Assembly (NCBI GenBank): GCA_000153745.1
Contig: DS022282.1
Coordinates: 2,038,589 to 2,102,588, forward strand
Source: Rhodobacterales bacterium HTCC2255
GTDB taxonomy: Bacteria > Pseudomonadota > Alphaproteobacteria > Rhodobacterales > Rhodobacteraceae
Direction: 5' to 3'
DNA: 64,000 bases
Shown here in pieces: positions 29,648 through 39,300 of this stretch (positions are counted from its first letter, which is position 1; each line of letters begins with the position of its first letter). The translations under genes were made by a program, and so were the position numbers. The notes beneath the pieces are model-generated. The model had not been told where the DNA came from. It worked only from the letters and a program-made list of their open reading frames with translations, and searched no databases.

Positions 29648-30396
29648 TAGCTTTAATTGAGCAAATTCTTTTTTTTGATGGGTTAGCTTGGTTAATAATT
29701 ACAGTAGTTTTTGCCGGATTGGTTCGTGGCTTTGCAGGATTTGGTACTGCTCTGGTTTTTATGCCAATTGCAGCTGCAGTTACTAGCCCTGTTTGGGCGA
29801 TTATCATAATGATGTCATTTGATATTTTTGGTCCTATTGCATTATTGCCAAGAGCATGGCGTGATGGTGAGCCAACTGAAGTCTCATTGTTAGTTGTTGG
29901 TGCAATTCTAGGTTTGCCAATTGGAGTATATTTCCTTACTCAAGTTGATCCAGTTTTATTTCGCTGGTTAGTATCAATATTATCCATGACAATGTTAATT
30001 CTACTTGCAAGTGGCTGGCGCTACCAAAACCCATTAAACAAAATCATGCTTATGGCAATTGGTTCTTTAGGTGGTTTTATGTCTGGAATTTCAGGTATTT
30101 CTGGGCCTCCAGTCATTTTGACTTATATGTCTAGCCTAAAACCAGCATCAGTAATTAGAGGAAATACTATGTTGTATTTGTTTTTTGTTGATTTAGTTAT
30201 GTTTGGTGTTTTCTTACTTAAAGGATTATTGGTTTTTATACCTTTAGTAATAGGTTTGTTCCTATCTGTTCCGTATACATTAGGTGGATTAGTTGGGCAA
30301 AAAATTTTCAACCCAAATAAAGAAATAATATATCGTAAAATTGCATACGCGTTAATTGCACTTAGCGCGATAATAGGATTACCAATTTGGAGTTAA
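29644..30396 (+). CDS. TauE/SafE-family membrane transporter
   Basis: A 250-residue membrane protein with seven or eight hydrophobic segments and the family's paired motifs: VRGFAGFGTALVFMPIAAAV in the first half and GGFMSGISGISGPPVILTYM in the second. Members have been linked to export of sulfite or organosulfur anions, but the substrate cannot be read from sequence. It overlaps secF by four bases and is followed after four bases by the Mth938-like gene, so it sits inside the sec operon. Confidence 0.85.
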   Translation: MIALIEQILFFDGLAWLIITVVFAGLVRGFAGFGTALVFMPIAAAVTSPVWAIIIMMSFDIFGPIALLPRAWRDGEPTEVSLLVVGAILGLPIGVYFLTQVDPVLFRWLVSILSMTMLILLASGWRYQNPLNKIMLMAIGSLGGFMSGISGISGPPVILTYMSSLKPASVIRGNTMLYLFFVDLVMFGVFLLKGLLVFIPLVIGLFLSVPYTLGGLVGQKIFNPNKEIIYRKIAYALIALSAIIGLPIWS

Positions 30397-30400
30397 AAAA

Positions 30401-30754
30401 GTGGAAATAAATGAAGTTTCTTTTAATGGACAGCCACCTGTAGATTCATATGGGCCAGGGTTTTTCCGTGTTTCTAATATAATTCACAAAGGTGCACTTT
30501 TTTTGACTTTAAAAGGATCTATTGACTGGACTGGATTAGATGATCTAGCTGCTATTATTGAAAATAAAGACGATTATGATGTTGTTTTTATCGGTATGGG
30601 AAAAGAAATTTCTCCATTACCAAAAGCCATATCTAATAGACTTGAAAAAGCAGGTGTTCCATTTGAAGTAATGAATAGCCCAAGTGCATGTAGAACTTAT
30701 AATGTATTATTATCAGAAGAGCGACGAGTTGGATTAGCAGTTTTGCCAATTTGA
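30401..30754 (+). CDS. Mth938-like (DUF498) domain protein
   Basis: A 117-residue soluble protein of the Mth938/NDUFAF3-like family. Mitochondrial relatives help assemble complex I; the bacterial role is not settled. Visible family features are the N-terminal YGPGFFRVSN, VVFIGMGKEISPLP in the middle and the late MNSPSACRTYNVLLSEERRV. The start is GTG at 30401, following the previous stop by four bases. A gene of this family downstream of secF is the normal arrangement in Alphaproteobacteria. Confidence 0.85.
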   Translation: MEINEVSFNGQPPVDSYGPGFFRVSNIIHKGALFLTLKGSIDWTGLDDLAAIIENKDDYDVVFIGMGKEISPLPKAISNRLEKAGVPFEVMNSPSACRTYNVLLSEERRVGLAVLPI

Positions 30755-30845
30755 ATAATTAGAATTAAAACTATTTAGGCTTTCCCTATTTGATACAAAA
30801 GCTATATTAGAAATTGAAAATTAACTTTATCTATGGAGGCCCAAC

Positions 30846-31454
30846 ATGGCTTTTGAACTTCCTGAACTACCATATTCACATGATGCCCTTGCAAAAGGTG
30901 GAATGTCTGCTGAAACATTAGAATTTCATCATGATTTACATCATAAGGCGTATGTTGATAACGGCAATAAACTTATTTCTGGTACAGAATGGGAGAATAA
31001 ATCCTTAGAAGAGATAACAATTGGTACTTACAATTCAACAAGTGTTTCTCAAAATGGAATATTCAATAACATTTCACAACTTTGGAATCATAATCAGTTC
31101 TGGGAAATGATGGGGCCTGATGGTCGAGCAATGCCAAGTGAATTAGAGGCTGCTATTGTTGAAAGCTTTGGTTCAGTTGAAGCATTTAAATCAGATTTTG
31201 GTGCTGCTGGTGTTGGTCAGTTTGGATCTGGTTGGTGCTGGTTGGTTAAAGACACTGATGGTAGCCTAAAGATAACCAAAACTGAAAATGGCGTTAATCC
31301 TTTGTGTTTTGGGCAAAAAACATTACTAGGTTGTGATGTTTGGGAACATTCATACTATATAGATTTTAGAAATAAACGCCCTGTTTATATTTCTAATTTT
31401 TTGGATAATTTAGTTAATTGGGAAAATGTAGCTGCAAGATTAGCTAGTTCTTGA
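30846..31454 (+). CDS. sodB: Superoxide dismutase, iron type
   Basis: SodB converts superoxide to oxygen and hydrogen peroxide. The 202-residue protein has the ligand regions LEFHHDLHHKAYV, LWNHNQFW and DVWEHSYYIDFRNKRPVYI, and GQFGSGWCWLV between them. The AGGPD- and cofactor-neighbour positions resemble FeSOD, but Fe versus Mn cannot be proved from sequence. A GGAGG stretch (tatggaggcccaac) precedes the ATG by six bases. It is followed by a structured region and a strong terminator. Confidence 0.95.
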   Translation: MAFELPELPYSHDALAKGGMSAETLEFHHDLHHKAYVDNGNKLISGTEWENKSLEEITIGTYNSTSVSQNGIFNNISQLWNHNQFWEMMGPDGRAMPSELEAAIVESFGSVEAFKSDFGAAGVGQFGSGWCWLVKDTDGSLKITKTENGVNPLCFGQKTLLGCDVWEHSYYIDFRNKRPVYISNFLDNLVNWENVAARLASS

Positions 31455-31536
31455 TAAAATAAATTAATTGTATTTGTCTTGATATTTGATTGACTCTTAT
31501 TTTAAAATTTGCATTGTACATGTAACAAACAAAGCA

Positions 31537-31578
31537 ATGTGACGGGAGGACTAGATTTCATTGGAATCTAGGTCACAT
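31537..31578 (+). ncRNA. Structured RNA candidate: long hairpin with a purine bulge
   Basis: ATGTGAC (31537-31543) pairs perfectly with GTCACAT (31572-31578). Inside it, CTAGATT (31551-31557) pairs with AATCTAG (31565-31571). The two stems stack on the 3' side with no gap, while the 5' side holds a seven-base bulge GGGAGGA (31544-31550). The apical loop has a further C-G pair. Ten bases later comes a terminator. This could be an sRNA, the processed 3' end of the sodB message, or a regulatory leader for the RarD-like gene. I found no consensus promoter just upstream. Confidence 0.45.
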
Positions 31579-31587
31579 AGCAAAAAG

Positions 31588-31620
31588 GCCCCGTTGAGAA
31601 TTTCAACGGGGCTTCTTTTT
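31588..31620 (+). terminator. Rho-independent terminator between sodB and the RarD-like gene
   Basis: A perfect 10-bp stem, GCCCCGTTGA (31588-31597) with TCAACGGGGC (31603-31612), has a five-base loop and is followed by TTCTTTTTT. It is much the strongest terminator in the window. It ends only about 15 bases before the probable TTG start of the RarD-like gene, so it could also act as a leader attenuator. Confidence 0.88.
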
Positions 31621-31635
31621 TAGATTGGACTTAAT

Positions 31636-32517
31636 TTGAAGCGAGAAACAGCAGGTGTTTTGGCTATGTTTTTAGCCTGTTCTATTTGGGGGTTCTCTGC
31701 GTTTTATTACAGCTATATTTCGCAAGTACCACCATTAGAAGTCCTCTCTCATCGGACAATCTGGACGTCTGTATTCATTGGTTTAATTTTATTAGCAAGA
31801 AGGGGATTAGTTGTAATTCCTAAGGAATCATTTTTGCGTGTTTGTTTTGCTGCAATTTTTATAAGCATTAATTGGTTTTTCTTTATTTATGCAGTTCAAA
31901 TCGGCAAAGTGGCACAATCAAGTTTAGGCTACTATATTTTTCCATTAGTAGCTGTTGCATTTGGAGCCATTTTCTTAGGTGAACGCTTGAGTCCATCACA
32001 ATGGTTTGCAATCAGTTTAGCAGTTATTGCTGTTGTCTTATTAAGTTTTGGTGTTGGAGAGTTTCCATACATTTCAATAATGCTTGCTGTTACATTTGGG
32101 TTGTATGGACTAGTAAAAAAGCCTTTAACTATTGGCCCTATGAGGTCAGTCTTTTGGGAGGTAGTATGTCTACTCCCGATTGCTTTAATATGGCTAACAG
32201 GAACACATTTCTTTGGGTGGCAAGGAATTGTGGGGCGTGATGGTGGTTTCTTTGGAAGTGAAATTAAAGTGAGTATAGCCCTTATATTTACAGGAATTTT
32301 AACTGGAGTACCTTTGATACTTATGGCATTTGCAATGGAAAGATTAAGGTTGGCTACTGTTGGTTTAGTCCAATATGTAAATCCTACATTGCAATTTCTA
32401 TTAGCAACATTCATTTTCTTGGAGCCAATAGGTAGGATACATTTGATAGCATTCGGTTTAATTTGGACAGGTTTAGGAATATATTCTTACTATGCTATCC
32501 GTCATGAGAGAGCTTGA
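31636..32517 (+). CDS. EamA-family transporter, RarD-like
   Basis: A 293-residue inner-membrane permease with about ten helices and the two EamA repeats typical of the drug/metabolite transporter superfamily. The string VLSHRTIWTSVFIGLILLAR and the segment INWFFFIYAVQIGKVAQSSL (about residues 76-95) resemble RarD. The substrate is unknown. The start appears to be TTG at 31636, with only a weak upstream purine stretch. Its 3' end overlaps the convergent LOG-type gene by 16 bases. Its unusual closeness to the terminator at 31588-31620 raises the possibility of attenuation. Confidence 0.85.
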   Translation: MKRETAGVLAMFLACSIWGFSAFYYSYISQVPPLEVLSHRTIWTSVFIGLILLARRGLVVIPKESFLRVCFAAIFISINWFFFIYAVQIGKVAQSSLGYYIFPLVAVAFGAIFLGERLSPSQWFAISLAVIAVVLLSFGVGEFPYISIMLAVTFGLYGLVKKPLTIGPMRSVFWEVVCLLPIALIWLTGTHFFGWQGIVGRDGGFFGSEIKVSIALIFTGILTGVPLILMAFAMERLRLATVGLVQYVNPTLQFLLATFIFLEPIGRIHLIAFGLIWTGLGIYSYYAIRHERA

Positions 32518-33062
32518 ATTAATTTAGTTTCCAGCTCATCAATAGTGTTCACAATTGAATAAAAATTTTTATTATTAGATTGTACAAACCCTTGTGAAAT
32601 TTGGTTCTCAATTAATTTCAAAAGTGGATCCCAATAACCGTTTACATTAAATATAAAACATGGTTTGGAGTGCAATCCTAATTGTCGCCAAGTTATCAAT
32701 TCAAAAAATTCATCCAAGCTTCCAAACCCACCGGGTAAAAGGATAAAAGCATCAGAATTTAACACCATTATTTTTTTTCTTTCGTGCATATTCTCAGTGA
32801 TTATAAAAGTGTCTATATCTTTTTTGCCAATTTCTTGTTCAAGAAGGTGTTTTGGTATCACTCCAAATACTTCTGCACTCCCTGATTGAGCAGAATTTGC
32901 AACTTCACCCATTAACCCAACGTTTCCTGCACCATATACTAAGCGCATACTATTACGCGCAATCATATTTCCGGTGTCAGTGGCTGCTTGTAAATAACTA
33001 GATTTTGTACCATCACGATGTGCGCAATAGACACATATGGATTTTTTGCGTTGTAAATTCAT
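32502..33062 (-). CDS. LOG-family (TIGR00730) nucleotide 5'-monophosphate phosphoribohydrolase
   Basis: A 186-residue Rossmann-fold protein of the 'Lonely guy' family, which removes the base from nucleoside monophosphates and makes cytokinins in plants and some bacteria. VYGAGNVGLMGEVANSA (about residues 39-55) and LPGGFGSLDEFFELITWRQL (about residues 113-132) are the two signatures. The canonical PGGxGTxxE has serine for threonine here. It opens next to the LysM gene (divergent) and overlaps the RarD-like gene at its 3' end. The physiological substrate is uncertain. Confidence 0.87.
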   Translation of the reverse strand: MNLQRKKSICVYCAHRDGTKSSYLQAATDTGNMIARNSMRLVYGAGNVGLMGEVANSAQSGSAEVFGVIPKHLLEQEIGKKDIDTFIITENMHERKKIMVLNSDAFILLPGGFGSLDEFFELITWRQLGLHSKPCFIFNVNGYWDPLLKLIENQISQGFVQSNNKNFYSIVNTIDELETKLIQALS

Positions 33063-33111
33063 TGTTTATACTTACAACTATTATTAACTACCGCCAAGGG
33101 GGCAAGAGAAT

Positions 33112-34458
33112 ATGAATGCTAAAAAAACTGAAATCCTCAAATTAAAGGAGTCTTCACGTGTCAAAAAGACATTTGGAAATCGTTCAGAAGATAAAGTTAT
33201 TCTTTCTTTTGCAGCTGCATTTGCTGTTTTAGCAATATTCTTTATTGTAATGGAAACTGTAGATGAAGATAATCTTGATATTGTTAAAGTTGAGGTGAAT
33301 GAAGCTGTTTCCAATGAGGCAGGGCCTGCAGAGGTGAAATCAATTGACCAAAAAGAAATACCTGCAGTTAAAGGCAGTATAGATACCAAAGAAGAAATAA
33401 ACAAATCTGAAGAAGTGCCCACTACTAAAGAAGAGGTGGTTGAAAGTGTAGAGTTGCCTGTCACCAAAAAAGAAGCGTCTACAGTTGTAGCGGAGCCAAT
33501 TGTTAAAGATAATGTGACTACAGAGAAAGAAGAGCCAGTTACTAAAGATAAGGTGACTACAGCGAAAGTAGAGCCAGTTACTAAAGATAAGGTGACTTCG
33601 TCCGAAGAAGAGGCAGCTACTATGGAAGAGACATTGGTAGTTACTGAAGAAAATATAATAGCAGAGACTGAAGCTGTAATTGAAAATAATCCAGCATTTG
33701 ATTTAGTAAGAGTAGATGAAGATGGATCTGCTATTATTGCAGGTTCAGCTAAGCCTAATAGTGAGGTAAGATTGTTGGTAGACGGAAAAGAGTTGGAGAC
33801 TGCTGAAGCTGATGCTTCAGGTGCTTTTGCTATATTAACCACGATCCCTTCTGGTGAAAAACCACTTGAGTTACAATTAGAAGATGTAGATGACAGCAAC
33901 ATTAAATCTGCTGATACAGTCTTGATAATCCCAAATAAAGAGGCTGAAGGGAGTGGCCCAAAAATTATTATTGCTGAATCTGATGGTAAGATTATTGTTC
34001 AAGAACAAAACGATATAGCTCCAAAGATTCAACCTCTTTCATTAGATACAATTAACTATGCTGCCAGTGGCGATGTAATTCTTGCTGGTAGGGCATCATC
34101 TGAGCAGATAGTTCGGGTATATGTTGATAATAAACCAGTTGTTTTAGGAGAAGTTACTGATGGAAAGTGGAACTTTGAAATACCTAACATTGAAGAAGGT
34201 ATTTATACGCTAAGAGTTGATGCAATCAATAATGAAGGTAAAGTTGTAGATCGTGTAGAGAGTCCTTTCCAACGTGTAATTCGTGAAATGGAAGATGGTC
34301 AGGCCACAATACAACCTGGCTTTACGCTGTGGAAGTTAGCAGAATTAAAATATGGCTTCGGTATGAGATATGTTCAAATTTTTGAAGCTAACCGAGATTC
34401 AATAAAAGACCCAGATTTAATTTATCCAGGTCAAGTGTTCCAAATACCTGAAAAATAA
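33112..34458 (+). CDS. LysM-domain membrane-anchored protein with acidic repeats
   Basis: A 448-residue protein with a single N-terminal membrane helix (around VILSFAAAFAVLAIFFIVM, residues 28-46), a long Glu/Lys/Thr/Val-rich low-complexity linker (about residues 60-195), two beta-rich bacterial-Ig-like segments (for example GDVILAGRASSEQIVRVYVD), and a C-terminal LysM domain (FTLWKLAELKYGFGMRYVQI through PGQVFQIP). It probably spans the periplasm and touches peptidoglycan. Three 13-residue repeats lie in the linker. It sits between the LOG-type gene and the Atm1-type exporter. No function beyond wall binding can be proposed. Confidence 0.85.
   Translation: MNAKKTEILKLKESSRVKKTFGNRSEDKVILSFAAAFAVLAIFFIVMETVDEDNLDIVKVEVNEAVSNEAGPAEVKSIDQKEIPAVKGSIDTKEEINKSEEVPTTKEEVVESVELPVTKKEASTVVAEPIVKDNVTTEKEEPVTKDKVTTAKVEPVTKDKVTSSEEEAATMEETLVVTEENIIAETEAVIENNPAFDLVRVDEDGSAIIAGSAKPNSEVRLLVDGKELETAEADASGAFAILTTIPSGEKPLELQLEDVDDSNIKSADTVLIIPNKEAEGSGPKIIIAESDGKIIVQEQNDIAPKIQPLSLDTINYAASGDVILAGRASSEQIVRVYVDNKPVVLGEVTDGKWNFEIPNIEEGIYTLRVDAINNEGKVVDRVESPFQRVIREMEDGQATIQPGFTLWKLAELKYGFGMRYVQIFEANRDSIKDPDLIYPGQVFQIPEK
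33493..33609 (+). repeat. Three tandem 39-bp coding repeats in the LysM protein
   Basis: Units at 33493-33531, 33532-33570 and 33571-33609 encode EPIVKDNVTTEKE, EPVTKDKVTTAKV and EPVTKDKVTSSEE. The second and third are almost identical in their first 27 bases, which suggests recent duplication. The repeat number keeps the frame and may vary between strains. Confidence 0.85.
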
Positions 34459-34509
34459 TATTCACAAAGTTAATTTTGAATTAACTAGTCAAGTTTGAAG
34501 CATAATACT

Positions 34510-36363
34510 ATGTTAAGACTTCAACGGAGATTAATTACATTGAGACCCACTACTTCATCAGCAAATTTGAAAAGCGGACAAGCAATGAACGTGATCAAAT
34601 CTGTTTTACCATATTTGTGGCCAAAATCGCGAAAAGATATACAATTTAGAGTTGTTCTTGCAATGCTGGCATTAGTACTTGGTGAAATACTAGGATTACT
34701 GGCACCATACTTTTATGGAGTATCTGTTGATGCCCTTGCTCCGGGAGCGGATGAAGATCAAACTATATTTATGTTGACTGCAGGTGCACTCGGTATGGTT
34801 GTTGCTTATGGTGTTATGCGCATTTTGTCAGTTGGATTTAGCCAACTTAGAGACGTGATATTTGCACAAGTAGGTCAACGTGCTCTACGCCAACTAGCTT
34901 TAGAGACATTTAGGCATATGCATCGATTATCTCTCAGGTATCACATTACACGCAAGACTGGTGGATTAAGTAGAGTAATGGAGCGTGGTGTTAAGGGGGT
35001 AGAGTTTTTATTAAGGTTTATGCTTTTCTCAATTGGACCACTAATTCTTAAATTGTTAATTGTTGCAGGTATTTTTTATCTAGAGTTTGGTTTTATCTAT
35101 ATGGCAATCGTTTTGATTACGATTGTCTTATATATTTGGTTTACTTTTTCCGTCACAGAATGGCGGGTGAAAGTACGTAAAGAAATGAATGATAAAGATA
35201 CTGATGCTAATCAAAAAGCTATTGATAGTTTATTGAATTTTGAAACAGTAAAATACTTTGGTGCTGAAGAAAGAGAAGCACTAAGATATGATGAAAGTAT
35301 GCGAGGTTATGAAGCTGCTGCATTGAAGACCAGTTATTCATTAGCTTTTTTAAATTTTGGGCAAACACTTCTTATCACTGGGGGATTAATTACAGTAATG
35401 ATATTGGCTGCTATGGCTGTTCAAAGGGGAGAATTGAGTGTTGGCGATTTTGTTATGGCAAATGCCTATATGATTCAAATAACAATGCCTTTGGGATTTC
35501 TGGGAACAGTATATCGTGAAATTCGACAAGCATTAGTTGATATGGGGGAAATGTTTGATCTTCTTGGTCAACCTCAAGAAGTAATTGACGTGGCAAATGC
35601 CGAAGATTTAAATATAAAAGGTGGTCAAATTGAATTTGATAACGTTACATTTGGCTATGATCCAGAAAGAACTATACTATCCAAGTTATCGCTGAAAATA
35701 AAAAAAGGTGAGACAGTTGCCATCGTTGGCCCCTCTGGTTCTGGTAAATCAACTATCGGGCGTCTTCTTTTTAGGTTTTATGATGTAAATTCTGGAAGTT
35801 TAAAAATTGATGGACAAGATATTCGTAACGTAACGCAAGCATCTGTTCATAACTCTATAGGGATTGTTCCCCAAGATACTGTTCTGTTTAACGATACTAT
35901 AGGATATAATATTGCTTATGGTCGGGATGGTGCGTCGGAAGATGAAATAATAGCTGCTGCCAAGTCAGCAAAAATACATGATTTTATAATTAGTTTAACT
36001 GATGGTTATAATACAACTGTTGGCGAAAGAGGATTAAAGTTATCTGGAGGCGAAAAGCAAAGAGTAGGTATTGCACGTACCTTGTTGAAAAACCCTCCCA
36101 TATTAGTACTGGATGAAGCAACTTCGGCGTTAGATACAGAAACTGAAAGAAACATCCAAGATAGTTTACGAGGATTAGGTTCGGGAAGATCTGTTATAAC
36201 AATTGCACACCGTTTATCGACAGTTGTTGATGCTGATCAGATTATTGTTTTGGAACAAGGTTGTATTGTTGAAAAAGGCACACATGACGAGCTTTTAAAT
36301 CTTAATGGCCGATATACTAAAATGTGGCATATCCAAGAGTCAGAAGCCGAGCTGGCAGTCTAA
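34510..36363 (+). CDS. ABC exporter, Atm1/HMT1 (ABCB7) type
   Basis: A fused permease-ATPase half-transporter of about 617 residues. Six membrane helices are followed by a nucleotide-binding domain with Walker A VGPSGSGKST, Q-loop IVPQDTVLFNDTIGYNIAYG, signature LSGGEKQR and Walker B PILVLDEATSALD. The pattern KTGGLSRVMERGVKGVEFLL in the coupling region is characteristic of the Atm1/ABCB7 group, which exports glutathione-linked sulfur or metal species. I start it at ATG 34510; TTG 34495 and ATG 34585 are alternatives, none with a strong ribosome-binding site. It follows the LysM gene by about 50 bases. Confidence 0.88.
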   Translation: MLRLQRRLITLRPTTSSANLKSGQAMNVIKSVLPYLWPKSRKDIQFRVVLAMLALVLGEILGLLAPYFYGVSVDALAPGADEDQTIFMLTAGALGMVVAYGVMRILSVGFSQLRDVIFAQVGQRALRQLALETFRHMHRLSLRYHITRKTGGLSRVMERGVKGVEFLLRFMLFSIGPLILKLLIVAGIFYLEFGFIYMAIVLITIVLYIWFTFSVTEWRVKVRKEMNDKDTDANQKAIDSLLNFETVKYFGAEEREALRYDESMRGYEAAALKTSYSLAFLNFGQTLLITGGLITVMILAAMAVQRGELSVGDFVMANAYMIQITMPLGFLGTVYREIRQALVDMGEMFDLLGQPQEVIDVANAEDLNIKGGQIEFDNVTFGYDPERTILSKLSLKIKKGETVAIVGPSGSGKSTIGRLLFRFYDVNSGSLKIDGQDIRNVTQASVHNSIGIVPQDTVLFNDTIGYNIAYGRDGASEDEIIAAAKSAKIHDFIISLTDGYNTTVGERGLKLSGGEKQRVGIARTLLKNPPILVLDEATSALDTETERNIQDSLRGLGSGRSVITIAHRLSTVVDADQIIVLEQGCIVEKGTHDELLNLNGRYTKMWHIQESEAELAV

Positions 36364-36391
36364 TGCCAGTCTCTTCTAATAATTAATTAGA

Positions 36392-39300
36392 TTAGCGTGC
36401 AATAGATTTAAGCCTCAAAAGCCTTGTAAAACCAGCATAGGCACCTCTGCTAACCCAAACTCTTAGTGCTAACAATGATGGTGTCAGAACAAGGGTTAAA
36501 ACAGTTGCAATTCCCAGCCCAAAAACTACTGCAGTTGCAAGCTGTTTCCACCAGAGCGCAGTTGGCTGATCTATAAAATATCCACCATTTATAAAATCAA
36601 TTGAAATGCCCAGCATCATTGGTGTTAAACCAGCCATAGTTGTTATTGTAGTTAAAAGAACAGGTCGAATTCTGGCTTGTGCAGTTTTTGAAATAGCTTC
36701 AAGTGCTGGCATGTTTTTTGAATACTCTTGATAAGTATCTATTAAAACAATGTTATTATTAACAACAATTCCTGCCAAAGCCACTATTCCTGTTCCAGTC
36801 ATAATAACACTAAATGCTTGGTTCATGACTAGCATTCCGATTAAAACTCCTGCAGTTGAAAGAACAACGGCTATTAAAACAAGTGCAGAGTTATAAAATG
36901 AATTAAATTGTGCCAACAAAATTACAAACATTAATCCTAAAGCGCCAAGAAAGGCTTTACCTAGAAATGCTGAACTTTCTGCTTGCTCTTCTTGATCACC
37001 TTTCCATTCCCACTCAATTCCATTTGGTAAGCGTTCTTCTTCTTCAAGCCATTTTGTTATTTCTGCAATTTTTTCGCCAGCATTAATTCCCTCTGCTACA
37101 TCGGCTTTAATATCAAAGTACCTTTTGCTGTCATCACGATCAATTTGGCCAAGTTTCTCAACTGGTTTTAAAGTGATGAAGTTTGATATTGGAATTAAAC
37201 CAGAGTTTGTCCTAACGCGTAATGTTTCTAGAGTAGAAAGAAGTCTATCCTTTTTTGGAAGTCGTACGCGAATATCAATATCTTCATCAGACGTATCTAC
37301 AGTCATATCCCCAAGTTTCAGACCACGTGTAACAAGCTGTACCATTGCCCCAACCTGTGCAACATCCGCTTTGTATCTACCTGCTTTTTCAACATCAACA
37401 TCTACTTGCCAATCAATTCCAGGAAGTGGCCGTGTATCTTCAATTTTAATTGGACCATCAATAGATTCATAATGATTGCGAATAATTCCTGCTGCTGTCT
37501 TTAAGTCATCAAAGTTTGATCCTTTAACTCTAAGAGTTAATGGTTTGCCAGAAGCAGGACCTTGTGCAAGTTCTAAGATTTCCACTTGAACACCAGGAAC
37601 ATCTGCAATTCTTGCCTCTACTGCTTTAAGAATATCAAAACCTGATGGTGAGCCTTGCCGCGCTTCCCAAGGTGTAGTTTCAATTTGGATTTGCCCAATC
37701 GTATCTAGTGGAGCAGTAGCTCCACCAGTGTTATTATCCAACCCGCCATCTCCAGCAAATGCAAATGCACTTTGTATGCCATCGATGTCTTTGATTAAAC
37801 CTTCAACGTTTTCAACTAGGATATCTTTTTCAGCTAAGGATAAATTGCCTCGAGCACGCACATAAACTATGGCGTTCTCTGGCTCTGTGGTAACAAAGAA
37901 TTCTACACCATTATTATTTTTTCCAAAAACAGAGAAAACTGTTATTAAGAAAAATATTGTTAGACCTATCATTACAGCTGGCATGTACCATTTACTAACA
38001 ATTAAAGTAATCAGACGTGCATAAAGGTTTGGCTTTAAATCATTATTACTTTTTGATATGGATTTTAAAGAATTTGTTGTGGCTGAAGTAGCCATGCATC
38101 CAGTGAAAAATAATACTGCACCAATAACAGCAATGCCATTTACCAATTGAATTACACCAGTAAAAATGACTGCAATTGATGCCATTACTAACAACAAGCG
38201 CACTATGAGTTTTGAATTATTTCTCAAACTGTTAGAAATGTTCTCTAAAATACGTGTTAATCTTCCAGCTACTCCACCAATTACTGGTAGATAAATAAGA
38301 GCAACAAGTAATGAAGCTGATAAAACGTATATTAATGTTATAGGTAACATTCGCATAAATTCACCAGGCACACCTGGCCAAAATAACATTGGTAAAAATG
38401 CACATAATGTAGTTGCCGTTGAGGAAACGATGGGCCAGAACATTCTTTTGGCAGCTGAACCATATGCTTCCATTGGGCCAGTACCTTCAGCTATGCGTTT
38501 ATCTGCGTATTCGACAACAACTATGGCACCATCAACTAACATCCCCACTGCGAGTATTAACCCAAACATTACCATATTGGAGATTGTAATTCCGGATATT
38601 CCCATTAGTGCAAAGGCTAAAAGAAAAGAAGTGGGGATTGCAAAGCCAACAAGAAGGGCAGATCGAATACCCAGCGCGGCTAAAACAACAATCATAACCA
38701 GAGCAATGGCGGTCAAAACTGATCCTTCAAGTTGGCTTACCATATCAGAAACTTGTCTAGATTGATCAGATGAAAAATCTATCGTTATTGCGTCCCTAAG
38801 TTCGGGCTCCCATTCAGAAATTATTTGTTCTACTTTAGCTTTCACTAAACTAACTGTGCTTATTAAGTTTACACCTTTTCGTTTAATTATTTGCAGAGTA
38901 ACAGTTGTCTCACCATTAAATCGAGCCGTGCCAACTCTATCTTCAAATGTTAGCCTAATATCGGCCAGATCTTCGAGTGTAATAACTCTGTTACCGTTAA
39001 CTTTTACTGGCAAATTATAGACATCTTTTGGTTCATTGAACGACGAAGGGATCTTAATAGCAAAGGCGCCTGCTTCGTTTTCTATTTCACCAGCAGCAAT
39101 TAATAAGTTATTATTTGTAACAACATTAATTAATTCACCAGCTGTGACATTGTAAGCTTCAAGCTTTAATGGATCGATTAAAACTTCCAACATTTCATCA
39201 CGCTGGCCAGCTAAACCAACTTCCAGAACCTCTGTCATGGATTCTATTCTATCCTGCAGGTTTTTTGCTACTCTGGTCATTGTTCTTTCAGGTAACTGCC

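Noticed and set aside
31932-32414. Reverse-strand frame of 160 codons over the RarD-like gene
   Set aside because: Shadow frame rich in Lys, Pro and Thr; the forward frame has clear membrane helices.
33084-33902. Long reverse-strand frame of 272 codons, rich in Ser, Thr and Val, over the LysM gene
   Set aside because: It is the shadow of the repetitive Glu/Lys/Thr linker on the forward strand. It has no domain I can recognise, while the forward frame has a membrane helix and LysM domain.
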